DNA from: Bacillota bacterium
Lineage (GTDB): Bacteria > Bacillota > Clostridia > Peptostreptococcales > Anaerovoracaceae
DNA length: 64,000 nt
Assembly: GCA_017442785.1 (NCBI GenBank)
Contig: JAFRZB010000028.1
Coordinates: 1 to 64,000 of the forward strand
Direction of reading: 5' to 3'
The position numbers and the translations under genes are program-made. The first letter of the stretch is position 1. Every line of letters starts with the position of its first letter. This document shows positions 8,118 to 17,838 of this stretch, one piece after another. The notes under the pieces were generated by a model. That model saw nothing but the letters and a program-made list of their open reading frames with translations, was not told where the DNA came from and ran no database searches.

Positions 8118-9983
8118 ATGATCAATATTCGCAAACTTGAATCTGAATTATGGGAATCTGCGGATCTTCTCCGTTCAGGATCTAAACTTACATCGAACCA
8201 ATACTGCATGCCTGTTTTGGGCTTAATCTTCCTGCGTTATGCATATAGCAGGTATAAAAAGGTTGAGGCGGAGATTCTTAAGGATCGTCCATCTCGCGGA
8301 GGAAGAGTTTTGCCGGTAGAAGCAAGCGATTTTGCTGCTAAAAGCGCATTATTTCTCCCGAAGGAGGCCCAGTACGATTATCTTGTGAACCTTCCGGAGA
8401 ACATAGCTTCTGCAGGGCTGAAAAACAGAGATGGGCACACCATGAATAGCCTTGGTGAGGTCGTCAACAATGCTATGCAGCTTATAGAGGATCAAAGCGA
8501 ACAGCTTGTAGGCGTTCTTCCTAAGAGTTACACAGATTTTTCCGATGATCTTCTTGCAGAGTTGCTCCGTATATTCAATAACAGCGCTCTCGATGATGTT
8601 GGCGGAGATATTATCGGACGGATCTACGAGTACTTCCTTAACAAGTTCGCCAAAAACATTGCATCGGATGATGGCGTTTTCTTCACTCCGAAGTCTCTTG
8701 TAAAAATGATCGTAAACATTATAGAACCGAAGTCTGGAACCCTTCTGGATCCAGCCTGTGGTTCTGGCGGTATGTTTATTCAGAGCGGAGATTTTGTAAA
8801 TGCTGCCGGAATGAATGCCAACAGCGCTATGACTTTCTATGGGCAGGAAAAGGTCGAGTATAATGCTCAGCTTTGTCTTATGAATATGGCTGTACACGGG
8901 CTTACAGGTGTTATTAAGTCCGGTGATGAAGCAAATACATTCTATCATGATGCCCACAACCTGAATGGCTGCTGCGACTACGTGATGGCAAATCCTCCGT
9001 TCAATGTTGATAAAGTAAAGGCCGAGTCCTGCGAAGGTGCTGGAAGGCTTCCTTTTGGCCTTCCAAGCGTGAATAAAAGTAAGGAAGTTGGAAATGCTAA
9101 CTACCTTTGGATCTCATACTTCTACTCCTACCTGAACGAAAAGGGAAGAGCTGGTTTTGTAATGGCTTCTTCCGCAACAGATAGTCAGGGCAAGGATAAA
9201 GACATACGCGAGAAACTGGTCAAAACAGGCGATGTGGATGTTATGATCTCCGTAGGAAACAACTTCTTCTATACGAAATCTCTGCCTTGCTCTCTGTGGT
9301 TCTTTAATAAAGCTAAGAGCGAAGCCATCCGTGACAAGGTGCTGTTTATTGATGCCAGGAATTACTATACCGTTGTTGACCGCACACTGAACGAATGGAG
9401 TGAATGGCAACTTAAAAACCTAAATTCTATTGTATGGCTCTATCGCGGCGAAACCGAGAAATATACAGCACTGCTGCAGGAATATCGTGATTATCTGCAC
9501 GCAGAGGCCGAATCTGCTGAGAATGACGATCTGAGGGTAGCCGTTGATTGGGATTCCTTTGCGGATATCGTTTCCGCTCTGAAAGAAAAGCTCTCCGCGC
9601 TCCGCAAGGCCGCAAAAGCCGAAGTGGACGCCGTTGGGAAACGCGACAAAAAGAGCGTCCAGCAGCAGTACGATGATAGGATCACTAATATTGAGAATAT
9701 GCTGACTGTTGCCAAGGAAGCGCACTGGTTATATGAAAAGTTCAGTGATGGCGTATATGCCGATGTTCTCGGTCTATGCAAACTTGCCACGATTGCCGAA
9801 ATCGAAGAAAAAGGCTGGTCGCTTACGCCTGGTGCATATGTGGGCGTCGCTCCTGTGGAGGATGACGGTGTGGACTTTGCCGAGCGAATGGCTGAGATTC
9901 AACGAGAGCTTTTGTCCCTTCAGATCGAATCCAATGATTTGATGGATACCATCTCGCAAAACATGAAGGAGATGGGACTATGA
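8118..9983 (+). CDS. hsdM: Type I restriction-modification system, DNA methyltransferase subunit
   Basis: N6-adenine methyltransferase that, with HsdS, methylates the target site and protects host DNA. The 621 residues begin with the HsdM N-terminal helical domain (LESELWESADLLRSG), followed by the SAM-binding motif I (D211-PACGSGG) and catalytic motif IV (N292-PPF). The C-terminal part is charged and predicted helical, a likely HsdS interface. It is preceded by GGGAGATG and its own promoter, and it overlaps hsdS by 4 nt (ATGA). The gene is visibly AT-richer than the mal genes and uses ATT/ATC rather than ATA for Ile, consistent with horizontal acquisition. Confidence 0.95.
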   Translation: MINIRKLESELWESADLLRSGSKLTSNQYCMPVLGLIFLRYAYSRYKKVEAEILKDRPSRGGRVLPVEASDFAAKSALFLPKEAQYDYLVNLPENIASAGLKNRDGHTMNSLGEVVNNAMQLIEDQSEQLVGVLPKSYTDFSDDLLAELLRIFNNSALDDVGGDIIGRIYEYFLNKFAKNIASDDGVFFTPKSLVKMIVNIIEPKSGTLLDPACGSGGMFIQSGDFVNAAGMNANSAMTFYGQEKVEYNAQLCLMNMAVHGLTGVIKSGDEANTFYHDAHNLNGCCDYVMANPPFNVDKVKAESCEGAGRLPFGLPSVNKSKEVGNANYLWISYFYSYLNEKGRAGFVMASSATDSQGKDKDIREKLVKTGDVDVMISVGNNFFYTKSLPCSLWFFNKAKSEAIRDKVLFIDARNYYTVVDRTLNEWSEWQLKNLNSIVWLYRGETEKYTALLQEYRDYLHAEAESAENDDLRVAVDWDSFADIVSALKEKLSALRKAAKAEVDAVGKRDKKSVQQQYDDRITNIENMLTVAKEAHWLYEKFSDGVYADVLGLCKLATIAEIEEKGWSLTPGAYVGVAPVEDDGVDFAERMAEIQRELLSLQIESNDLMDTISQNMKEMGL

Positions 9984-11167
9984 TAAAAACAACAGTTCGA
10001 GAATTAGGAAAAGTAATAACAGGTCATACTCCACCAACTTCTAAGCGAGAGTATTATGGCAGTCAATACCTTTTCTTAAAACCGACTGATATGATTATCG
10101 GTCAAAAATATACATATGTAACAGAAGAGGGATACTCGGCTCTTGGAGCAGAAAAATATAGAAAGAGTCTAATACCAAAGGGATCTACTTGTGTCGTATG
10201 CATTGGCACACTTGGCGAAAAGATGTCTATGGCACATTGCGATTTGTTTACAAATCAATCCGTTAATTCCATCGTTCCGGGAGAAAATTACGATCAGCAT
10301 TATGTATATTATCTGCTCAAGCACAATTTGCATAAGGTTAAAGCCCTAAATAAAGGGACTGCGTCCGGGCGTGAATTCGTTTCTAAGACCACCTTTTTAG
10401 ATCTTGAAATCGATGTAATTGAGAATTTCAATTCGCAAAAAAGGATCGGTGAAATTCTCTCCGCCTATGACAACCTTATAGAAAACAATCAAAAGCAGAT
10501 AAAACTGCTCGAAGAAGCAGCACAGCGGTTGTATAAGGAATGGTTTATTGATCTCCATTTCCCCGGATCTGAGTACACGCCGATTGTTGACGGTGTGCCG
10601 GAGGGGTGGACTCTTGGTGAATTAGGAGATATTGCTATCGATTCCGGAAAAAAGGAAAAAAAAGATCATAGAGGGCAGTATCAATACTACCTTCCTATTG
10701 ACTGTTTGCCCAAAAGGTCGCTTGCCTATACGGATAAAAATGACATTACCCTTGCCGAAAGCTCTCTCGTGGCTTTCATGCCAAACGATATTCTTTTCGG
10801 AGCAATGCGTCCATATTTTCATAAAGTAGTTGTGGCTCGCGATAAAGGGCTAACCCGCACTACTTGTTTTGTCATTAATTCGAAAACGCCAGCATATTGG
10901 GCATATCTTTTGCTGTTGCTGTTTTCAAAAGATACCGTCGACTATGCTAGTCAGATTTCTGTGGGTACTACTATGCCTTATGTTCGATGGAAAGACTTTA
11001 CCCATATGCCGACGCTGATTCCTCCGGAAGAAGAATGTGATGCGTTTCAAGCCATCGTATTACCGATTATTGAGCGCATTTCTTGCCTCGCGCTTAGTTG
11101 TGAAAGGTTAATTCAGGCTCGTGATCGTTTGCTTTCAAAGCTGATGAGCGGTGAAATCGAGGTGTGA
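9980..11167 (+). CDS. hsdS: Type I restriction-modification system, specificity subunit
   Basis: DNA-recognition subunit, 395 residues, the usual size. It has two target recognition domains. TRD1 begins VRELGKVITGHTPPT and TRD2 begins GWTLGELGDIAIDSGK (about residues 210-225). Each is followed by a conserved helix (NSQKRIGEILSAYDNLIENN after TRD1; a C-terminal ERLIQARDRLLSKLMSGEIE). It sets the bipartite target sequence for methylation and cleavage. It is translationally coupled to hsdM and ends 3 nt before the DUF3644 gene. The target sequence cannot be read from the protein. Confidence 0.94.
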   Translation: MIKTTVRELGKVITGHTPPTSKREYYGSQYLFLKPTDMIIGQKYTYVTEEGYSALGAEKYRKSLIPKGSTCVVCIGTLGEKMSMAHCDLFTNQSVNSIVPGENYDQHYVYYLLKHNLHKVKALNKGTASGREFVSKTTFLDLEIDVIENFNSQKRIGEILSAYDNLIENNQKQIKLLEEAAQRLYKEWFIDLHFPGSEYTPIVDGVPEGWTLGELGDIAIDSGKKEKKDHRGQYQYYLPIDCLPKRSLAYTDKNDITLAESSLVAFMPNDILFGAMRPYFHKVVVARDKGLTRTTCFVINSKTPAYWAYLLLLLFSKDTVDYASQISVGTTMPYVRWKDFTHMPTLIPPEEECDAFQAIVLPIIERISCLALSCERLIQARDRLLSKLMSGEIEV

Positions 11168-11170
11168 TAT

Positions 11171-12166
11171 ATGGCACGCGGTAAATCAGTAACAAAACTC
11201 CTATTAGATTCCTCACAAGCGGCGTTATTTGCTGGTATTGAAATTCATAATAAACCTCATATTGCCTATAGATATCCCACAGCAACGATTTTAATTATCA
11301 ATGCGTGGGAGCTTGCACTTAAAGCGTATGTTTACAAATATATAGGGAAAAAACAAATATATGAAAAAGATGGAAACCATACAATAGGTTTTTCTAAAGT
11401 CTTAATAATTGCCCGAGATCATATCAACATGAGGGAGAAAAACAAAACATTTCAAGCTGTTCTTGATAATCTTGAGCTACTGAATTCTTACAGGAATACG
11501 AATATTCACTTTATTGAAGGCAAGTTGGATCCCATTGTGTTTATGTTGATGAGTAAAGCTGTTCTAAACTATGATAGCTTTGTGAAGAGGTATTTCAACA
11601 AGGATATCACTAAAGATGATAATCTTATTATCCTTCCAGTAGGAATGAAGCTTCCCTTTGATCCAATTGACTATTTGAAACAAGATTATGGAAGTGCGCA
11701 TAATGATTTCGTAAACAGGGTTGTACAATCCATTCGAGAATTAAGTAATGCGGGTATTCAAGAAAGCATTGTTGTCGGCTTCGATGTTTATGCAGATAGA
11801 GTACGTGATGCTAAGAACGCAGATATTATTGCAGCGTTGGAAAAGAATCCGGATGCTATTGCTTTTAGAAAAACAGTTCGTGTTACTGATGATCAGAATG
11901 CTCCAGCGTTCAGGGTAGAACCAAATCTGCCACCATTACGATATCAGGATCTTAAAGAAAAAGTGAGAGAAATGAAGCCTGACATCAAATTTGGTAAATC
12001 ATTCAATATCGCAATGAAAAACATTAAATCAGATGCTACTCTGTGTCAATCCAATTATCTTGATCCACGTAGCAAAACAGGAACGAAAAAAGACTTTTAC
12101 GAATTGGCGGCAATTGATGTTTTGATTAAGGAATATGAAAAAATAGAAAAAGAAACTAATCAGTAA
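11171..12166 (+). CDS. DUF3644-like protein inside the restriction operon
   Basis: The 331-residue soluble protein resembles the DUF3644 family in its N-terminus (LLLDSSQAALFAGIEIHNKP, then RYPTATILIINAWELALKAY and LNSYRNTNIHF). That family has no settled biochemical role but is repeatedly reported near restriction or other defence genes. The start lies 3 nt after the hsdS stop, so it is probably translated from the same message. No nuclease or ATPase motif is visible. The C-terminal third (about residue 220 on) is charged and may bind nucleic acid or the restriction complex (inference). It is AT-rich like its neighbours. Confidence 0.7.
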   Translation: MARGKSVTKLLLDSSQAALFAGIEIHNKPHIAYRYPTATILIINAWELALKAYVYKYIGKKQIYEKDGNHTIGFSKVLIIARDHINMREKNKTFQAVLDNLELLNSYRNTNIHFIEGKLDPIVFMLMSKAVLNYDSFVKRYFNKDITKDDNLIILPVGMKLPFDPIDYLKQDYGSAHNDFVNRVVQSIRELSNAGIQESIVVGFDVYADRVRDAKNADIIAALEKNPDAIAFRKTVRVTDDQNAPAFRVEPNLPPLRYQDLKEKVREMKPDIKFGKSFNIAMKNIKSDATLCQSNYLDPRSKTGTKKDFYELAAIDVLIKEYEKIEKETNQ

Positions 12167-12205
12167 GTATTGTTAGTTGAGACAATCTCAATAATGTTTA
12201 GGTAA

Positions 12206-12985
12206 ATGCTTTATTCGGAAAAAGAATCGAACTTAATAGAATTCTTTCAATCGATGTGCAATCAAGAAATATGTTTATTTCCCGTTAGCGATGATACAGA
12301 ACGAATTGTTTCTTTATTGCGAGATCCTGATAATTGGAAGAAATGGATAGATTCGTCCGATAAAAAATCTCCTCCTCCGGATTTTTATTGCGATGAGTTT
12401 TCATTGATGATGGAAGTAATGCGTGTTGATGATCATGGAAGAAAACCCCATGGGAATATTGTGAATCCAACATATGAACGAGAACACATAATTGAACGTG
12501 AGTTAATGGAAAACGGACTATATGGTTTTTTTCCGAAGCTAAAGAGGGTTTATATCAATGCGAAAACTGATCTTCCCACATTAGAGGATCATAATTACAG
12601 TTTTTATCTTGAAAACTTTCGCAGGACGATTGAGAAACATGTTTCACATATTCCGAATTACAAGAAAAACCATCCCGGATATAAGTTGATTTTTTTCATT
12701 TTTGACGAATCAAGTGCATATGTGGAAAAGGGGAATGAGCCAAGAGTAATAAAAGGAGAGACAGTTGCGATCTGTCAACAACACTGGTTTTTCGCGGATA
12801 AGGCATTTACTGATTGTTTTATGGATAGCGATATTGATTATGTAGTATGGTGTGCTCCATTTAAGTATTTAACAGCATTATGTGGGGATCCTATTCAGGT
12901 GCATGCCGCTGTAATAGATATCAAAGCGACCTGCTTTAAGGCAAAAGAATATGATGCCTTAAAAATGATGAGCGCAGAAGAATAG
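12206..12985 (+). CDS. Protein of unknown function in the restriction operon (259 aa)
   Basis: I do not recognise a family. The 259-residue protein has no signal peptide or membrane segment. Two acidic stretches stand out: FYCDEFSLMMEVMRVDDHGR (about residues 61-80), and KLIFFIFDESSAYVE, which looks like a beta strand ending in an acid. A conserved-looking WCAPFKYL lies near the end. The arrangement of acids could fit a PD-(D/E)XK-like nuclease but no clear ExK is present, so this is only a suggestion. Same strand, 39 nt after the DUF3644 gene and 12 nt before the next unknown gene, enclosed by hsdS and hsdR. The AT-rich composition matches the island. Confidence 0.6.
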   Translation: MLYSEKESNLIEFFQSMCNQEICLFPVSDDTERIVSLLRDPDNWKKWIDSSDKKSPPPDFYCDEFSLMMEVMRVDDHGRKPHGNIVNPTYEREHIIERELMENGLYGFFPKLKRVYINAKTDLPTLEDHNYSFYLENFRRTIEKHVSHIPNYKKNHPGYKLIFFIFDESSAYVEKGNEPRVIKGETVAICQQHWFFADKAFTDCFMDSDIDYVVWCAPFKYLTALCGDPIQVHAAVIDIKATCFKAKEYDALKMMSAEE

Positions 12986-12997
12986 ATCATAATACGA

Positions 12998-13540
12998 ATG
13001 ATATTAGATGGCTATTGGAAAATAGAATTATTGGCAAACTCATTTAGATTAAAGTTCTGGAGTTTCTTTTTGCGTAGTAGCGAAGGTTTTGCGGCACATC
13101 AGATTAACAAGAATGTTTTGCATTCAGCCGTTATCGCGCGTAAAATCTATGAGGACGACATACACTATAAAAAAGAGGCTGACAGATATAATAAACAGAG
13201 AGTTGAGGATCAATTACCTGGAATTCACTTGCCGGAAATGCCGCTGTTAACATATAAAATTGATGTAACGGAATTTCCTTTCGTGAGAGATAAAGACTTT
13301 ATTATCGAGAGAATTATCCCGGATAATTACATTTCCGGTTTAAATAATTGCTATCTGGCTAAGGACATATGTAACTATGTTATCCATGCTTTTGTTTGGT
13401 GTGTAACCAAGTATGCAAATACAAGAGAAGTTGTATTTTGTGTGGCATCGGATAAAAACAAGGAAGAAAAGCTGATAGCGGTAAAAATAAGTGAATGGAT
13501 CAAGTATATAAAGGCTTGCGTAGAATGTAGCACTATTTAA
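12998..13540 (+). CDS. Protein of unknown function in the restriction operon (180 aa)
   Basis: I do not recognise a family. The 180-residue, predicted mixed alpha/beta cytoplasmic protein has an N-terminal hydrophobic-aromatic stretch (LKFWSFFLRSSEGFAAHQIN) and a polar helix rich in Lys and Asp. The spacing (12 nt after the previous gene, 3 to 12 nt before hsdR) makes it part of the operon. It and the 259-aa protein may form a pair. The Shine-Dalgarno is poor, so translation may be coupled to the gene before. Confidence 0.55.
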   Translation: MILDGYWKIELLANSFRLKFWSFFLRSSEGFAAHQINKNVLHSAVIARKIYEDDIHYKKEADRYNKQRVEDQLPGIHLPEMPLLTYKIDVTEFPFVRDKDFIIERIIPDNYISGLNNCYLAKDICNYVIHAFVWCVTKYANTREVVFCVASDKNKEEKLIAVKISEWIKYIKACVECSTI

Positions 13541-13543
13541 CGG

Positions 13544-16500
13544 GTGGCAGAAATGAGCTACGATTATTCAGAAAACATACTTGTGCAGGAGAGTGCCGGA
13601 AACCTTCTTCATGATGAGCTTGGGTGGGATGTAAAATTTGCTTACAATACCGAAGTTCTTGGAGCGGCAGGCACTTTTGGGAGAAAAACTTACAAGGAGA
13701 TCCTTCTTGTAAGATATTTTCGTGAGGCTCTGAAAAGACTTAACTCATGGATAACCGAAGTTCAGGTATTAGAAGCAGAAAACAAAATGCTCAGCTTTCT
13801 GTCTACTGCTTCATTGCTGCAGATAAACGAAGAAAAATACAGGCTCATTAGAGATGGTGTTCCTGTTACAGTCAAAAAGCCGGATGGTACGACTGAAACT
13901 AAAACTGCGGTGTTAATTGATTTCCTTCATCCCGATAACAACTATTTCCTTGCCATTAAAGAACTCAAGATCCATGGCGATCTTTATCGCAGACGCACTG
14001 ATATAGTCGGTTTTGTAAATGGTATTCCGCTTCTGTTTGTTGAACTGAAAAAGACCACAGTAGATGTTCAAAATGCATACGATGACAACTATACCGATTA
14101 TCAGGATACAATTCCTCATTTGTTTTATTACAATGCATTTCTGATTCTTTCTAATGGCGTAGAAGCTAAGGTCGGGACCCTCGGCAGCAAGTATGAATTC
14201 TTTCATGAATGGAAGCGTCTTGATGAAAAGGATCAAGGCAGTGTGGCTTTGGAAACAATGCTGAGAGGTATCTGCAAAAAGGAAAACTTCCTCGACCTTT
14301 TGGAGAATTTCATCCTTTACGATCATTCTGATGGAAAGACTGCAAAGATTCTTGCTAGAAACCATCAGTATCTTGGCGTAAATGAGGCTGTAAAAGCTTA
14401 TGAAGCCCGTAAACTAAACAACGGAAAGTTAGGTGTATTTTGGCACACTCAGGGATCTGGAAAGAGCTATTCCATGGTATTCCTTTCACAGAAGATCCGC
14501 CGCAAGTTTGCCGGTTCTCCGACGATCGTTATCCTTACAGATCGTGATGAGCTAAACAAACAGATCAGTGATACTTTCGAGAATTGTGGACTTCTTGGAA
14601 AAACAAAGTCCGAGAAGTATATAGCAACAAGTGGAAGCGATCTTGTCAATAAGCTGAAGGGCAATCCGAGTTTCATATTTACACTAATACAGAAATTCAA
14701 TCGTCCGGACGAACCTCCGATCTATCCGGATCACGATATCATTATAATGTCCGATGAGGCGCATCGGAGCCAGTATGGTATCTTTGCAGATAACATGGTT
14801 AAACTGCTGCCTACTGCAGCACGTATTGGATTTACCGGAACGCCGCTGCTTTCCAGTGATAATATAACAGCTAGGACTTTCGGTGGTTATGTTTCTATTT
14901 ATGATTTCAAGAGGGCCGTAGAGGATGGTGCAACTGTACCTCTCTATTATGAAAACCGTGGCGAAAAGATACTGGATCTGCACAATCCTGAGATAACCGA
15001 CAGGATACTTGATGCGATAGAAAACGCAGATATCGATGTAAACCAGCAGGATAAGCTGGAGGCAGAGTTAGCAAAAGAGATCCATCTGATGATAGCAGAA
15101 CCCAGGCTCAGATCTATTGCCAGAGATTTTGCGAAGCACTATTCAGACCTCTGGACGAGCGGTAAAGCGTTGTTTGTATGTCTTAACAAAGTTACCTGCG
15201 TGCGAATGTATAACTATGTACAGGAATACTGGAAGGAAGAAATAAAGGCCCTAAAAACGGCTATAAGGACTGCGACACAACAGGAAGCACTAGAACTGAA
15301 CCGCAAGCTTAAGTGGATGCAGGAAACCGAGATGGCTGTAGTAATAAGCCAGGAGCAGAACGAGATTCAGACCTTCCAGAAATGGGGCCTTGATATCAAG
15401 TATCACAGAGCCAAGATGGAAAAGCGCGAGCTGGATAAAGAATTCAAGGATGCTGGCAATCCTCTTCGCGTGGTCTTTGTATGCGCCATGTGGCTTACCG
15501 GTTTTGATGTAAAATGCCTGTCCTGCCTGTATCTTGATAAACCGTTGAAAGCACATACTCTTATGCAGACTATTGCGCGCGCAAACCGTGTGAATGAAGG
15601 TAAGAGCAATGGGCTTATAATAGACTATATTGGTATTGTAAAAGCTTTGCGAAAGGCTCTCGCAGACTATACTGCGAACGCTGGCGGAAAGGGCGGCGAT
15701 GATCCGACTGTAGATAAAGAAAAGCTTATCGAAAGGATCCTTGAAACCATTGAAAAAGCAAAAGAGTTCCTTTCGGAGCGCAACTTTGATCTGCAGGATC
15801 TCATCAATTCCATGGATTTCTATAAGATGGCGCTGCTTCAGACTGCTGCAGATATAGTATGCGGAAGCATAGAGGATAAAAAAACTTTCACTACATATGC
15901 TTCTGAGCTATCCCGTCTTATGAAATATACAGACAGGGCAGATGTAACAGGTGATACCAGAAAAGAGTATGAGGCAATAGAGGCTATTTATTCTGAGCTT
16001 CAGAAAAAGCGTAAGCATGTTAACACTACGGATCTGATGGTTGAGATCAACAAGATCATAAGCGATTATGTAAGGATAGACAATCCTTCATGGACTGTTC
16101 AGGAAAAGCGGTTCGATATAAGCGCGATAGATTTTGATCTCCTCTGCCGTGAGTTTGCAAAGGTAAAGAAAAAGAATCTTGTGATGCGTGATCTTGAAGA
16201 TGTTATTCAAGAGAAGATTAATCGACTCTTATTTACAAATTCTGACCGTATCAATTACTATGAGCGTTATCAGCAGATTATAACAGATTATAACAGTGAA
16301 CAGGACCATGCTACGATCGAAAAGACATTTATGGATCTGATCGACCTGGCAAACAGTCTTGATCAGGAGGAGCAGCGGTATATTCGTGAAGGTTTTTCCA
16401 GCGATGAAGAGCTGTCTATGTATGATATGCTGTTCAAGGATGATTTGTCTAAGGCTGATATCAAGAAGATCAAGGAAGTTGCAGCTTTGCTTCTTCAGAA

Positions 16501-16687
16501 GATTAAAGCCAAGATAGCCGAACTTGATCACTGGACAGACAAGCAGGAGACTAAAGCTACAGTGGATAACTTGATCCGCGATACACTCTGGGCAGAGCTT
16601 CCGGAAAGCTACGACGAGATCAGCATTTCTGAGTATCGTCAACGTATTTACGAATATGTTTACACACGGTATAGGGCTGTTGCATAA
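13544..16687 (+). CDS. hsdR: Type I restriction endonuclease, motor/nuclease subunit
   Basis: Subunit that translocates and cleaves unmethylated DNA. The 1047 residues show an N-terminal PD-(D/E)XK nuclease (D153 in RRTDIVGF, then E167-L-K169 in FVELKK), a superfamily 2 helicase core with Walker A GSGKSY (about residues 304-309) and D404-EAH407, motif III (GFTGTP), motif VI-like (QTIARANRVNEGK), and a helical C-terminus that docks on HsdM/S. All catalytic residues are present, so the system looks active. The frame opens with GTG at 13544. ATG 13553, preceded by GGTGG at 5 nt, is an equally good start. It is separated from hsdM/hsdS by three extra genes. Confidence 0.94.
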   Translation: MAEMSYDYSENILVQESAGNLLHDELGWDVKFAYNTEVLGAAGTFGRKTYKEILLVRYFREALKRLNSWITEVQVLEAENKMLSFLSTASLLQINEEKYRLIRDGVPVTVKKPDGTTETKTAVLIDFLHPDNNYFLAIKELKIHGDLYRRRTDIVGFVNGIPLLFVELKKTTVDVQNAYDDNYTDYQDTIPHLFYYNAFLILSNGVEAKVGTLGSKYEFFHEWKRLDEKDQGSVALETMLRGICKKENFLDLLENFILYDHSDGKTAKILARNHQYLGVNEAVKAYEARKLNNGKLGVFWHTQGSGKSYSMVFLSQKIRRKFAGSPTIVILTDRDELNKQISDTFENCGLLGKTKSEKYIATSGSDLVNKLKGNPSFIFTLIQKFNRPDEPPIYPDHDIIIMSDEAHRSQYGIFADNMVKLLPTAARIGFTGTPLLSSDNITARTFGGYVSIYDFKRAVEDGATVPLYYENRGEKILDLHNPEITDRILDAIENADIDVNQQDKLEAELAKEIHLMIAEPRLRSIARDFAKHYSDLWTSGKALFVCLNKVTCVRMYNYVQEYWKEEIKALKTAIRTATQQEALELNRKLKWMQETEMAVVISQEQNEIQTFQKWGLDIKYHRAKMEKRELDKEFKDAGNPLRVVFVCAMWLTGFDVKCLSCLYLDKPLKAHTLMQTIARANRVNEGKSNGLIIDYIGIVKALRKALADYTANAGGKGGDDPTVDKEKLIERILETIEKAKEFLSERNFDLQDLINSMDFYKMALLQTAADIVCGSIEDKKTFTTYASELSRLMKYTDRADVTGDTRKEYEAIEAIYSELQKKRKHVNTTDLMVEINKIISDYVRIDNPSWTVQEKRFDISAIDFDLLCREFAKVKKKNLVMRDLEDVIQEKINRLLFTNSDRINYYERYQQIITDYNSEQDHATIEKTFMDLIDLANSLDQEEQRYIREGFSSDEELSMYDMLFKDDLSKADIKKIKEVAALLLQKIKAKIAELDHWTDKQETKATVDNLIRDTLWAELPESYDEISISEYRQRIYEYVYTRYRAVA

Positions 16688-16782
16688 AAGCATTGGTAAT
16701 AATATGTTTATCCTATATCATTACTGTTTCTGTGTATGGTCAAGTAGTTTTTAATGAAGAAAAATAATATGGAGGTATGGTT

Positions 16783-17214
16783 ATGTCTGAGAAAAAGGTA
16801 AACGAAAAAAAAGTAAAAGAAGCATTAGATGAAAGCTCCAAAAAAGCGGAGGAAATGCTAAAAGACAAAAAGGGACTGGATGACTTTATTAAGAATCTTG
16901 AGGACAACTTGGATAGGTATCCCAAATTGGGTGCGGTTATCGAAGATGTCAAAACTATGATAGCTATGATAAAAAGCTATATAAATAAAGAGTATACGCA
17001 GATTCCTATTGCTTCGATCTTAGCCATACTGGGTGCATTGATATACCTGGTAAACCCATTTGATCTGATTCCGGATGTGATCCCAATTATCGGCCAGGTG
17101 GATGATATTGCTGTAATCGCGTTGGCATTAAAGGCTTGCCAGGTCGACATAGAAAATTATAGAAAATGGGCTGCAGAGCAGGCTGCTGCAAAGTCTGCGA
17201 ATGAGCAAGCTTAA
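16783..17214 (+). CDS. YkvA-like DUF1232 membrane protein
   Basis: A protein of about 143 residues. The N-terminal half is a charged helix (KKVNEKKVKEALDESSKKAE). The C-terminal half is a DUF1232 unit, IPIASILAILGALIYLVNPF followed by DLIPDVIPIIGQVDDIAVI, with one or two membrane segments. The family function is unknown. ATG 16783 is used because GGAGG (16771-16775) sits 7 nt upstream; ATG 16777 is too close. It lies between the restriction operon and a strong bidirectional terminator, and may travel with the island. Confidence 0.82.
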   Translation: MSEKKVNEKKVKEALDESSKKAEEMLKDKKGLDDFIKNLEDNLDRYPKLGAVIEDVKTMIAMIKSYINKEYTQIPIASILAILGALIYLVNPFDLIPDVIPIIGQVDDIAVIALALKACQVDIENYRKWAAEQAAAKSANEQA

Positions 17215-17257
17215 ATGGATATACTGTAAAGCCTAAAGATCGATAAAAAGACATTAT

Positions 17258-17290
17258 AAAAAACGCAAGGCCCCAAAAGCCTTGCGTTTT
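17258..17290. terminator. Bidirectional terminator between convergent genes
   Basis: Perfect 12-bp stem AAAACGCAAGGC/GCCTTGCGTTTT with a 7-nt loop, T-tract on one side and A-tract on the other. It separates the DUF1232 gene (+) from the membrane-protein gene (-). Confidence 0.9.
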
Positions 17291-17310
17291 AGTTTGCTCT
17301 TCTGCTGTCC

Positions 17311-17838
17311 TCACCTCATATTCTGCGACGCCTTCATGAGCTTTATGTTTATGCGGTTTAAGGTCTCCGCGTAGTAGATGGCCTCGGCGTCTGTCATCTT
17401 GGATTCGTCGTAGGCTTCGGCCTTCTTGGCAAAGTCGGAGTACTTCTGCATCAGGGACGCGTACTTTATAAGCTGCACGGCGTCGGAGGAGTCGTAGTGC
17501 TCCAGATAGTCGCAGTACTCGTCCATGAAGGCCTCGTAGGATTCCAGGAAAGCCTTCAGATCCGGCGAGATGTAGTTCTTGTCCTTTGTCTCATCCGGCT
17601 TGTTCTCCGTGGTATTTTCCGGAGGTGCGGGAGTGTTCTCCGTCGTGTTTTCCGGCGGGGCAGGGGCATCGTTGGTATTGCCGCCTATGCGCCCGTCGTT
17701 TTGTGTGGCTGTGTTGGCGGTGTTGGTATTTGACGGCGCGGTATCCTTGTCCTTGCCTGTGCTTCCGAATACGGCCGCCAGGACTATCACGACTACTGCT
17801 ATGATTATTATCTTCCTGAGCTTTCCTTTCTTTTTCAT
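17311..17838 (-). CDS. Membrane-anchored protein with Pro/Thr/Asn-rich linker
   Basis: A 175-residue protein: a basic N-terminus (MKKKGKLRK), one membrane segment (IIIIAVVVIVLAAVF), a low-complexity extracellular linker containing a twice-repeated APPENTTEN unit, and a C-terminal helical domain (ISPDLKAFLESYEAFMDEYC...). The last part resembles small clostridial DUF6591-like domains (weak, from memory). The start at 17838 overlaps the stop of the upstream regulator gene by 4 nt (ATGA), so the two are co-translated. This start, rather than the longer frame reaching 17943, gives a sensible membrane anchor. Confidence 0.72.
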   Translation of the reverse strand: MKKKGKLRKIIIIAVVVIVLAAVFGSTGKDKDTAPSNTNTANTATQNDGRIGGNTNDAPAPPENTTENTPAPPENTTENKPDETKDKNYISPDLKAFLESYEAFMDEYCDYLEHYDSSDAVQLIKYASLMQKYSDFAKKAEAYDESKMTDAEAIYYAETLNRINIKLMKASQNMR

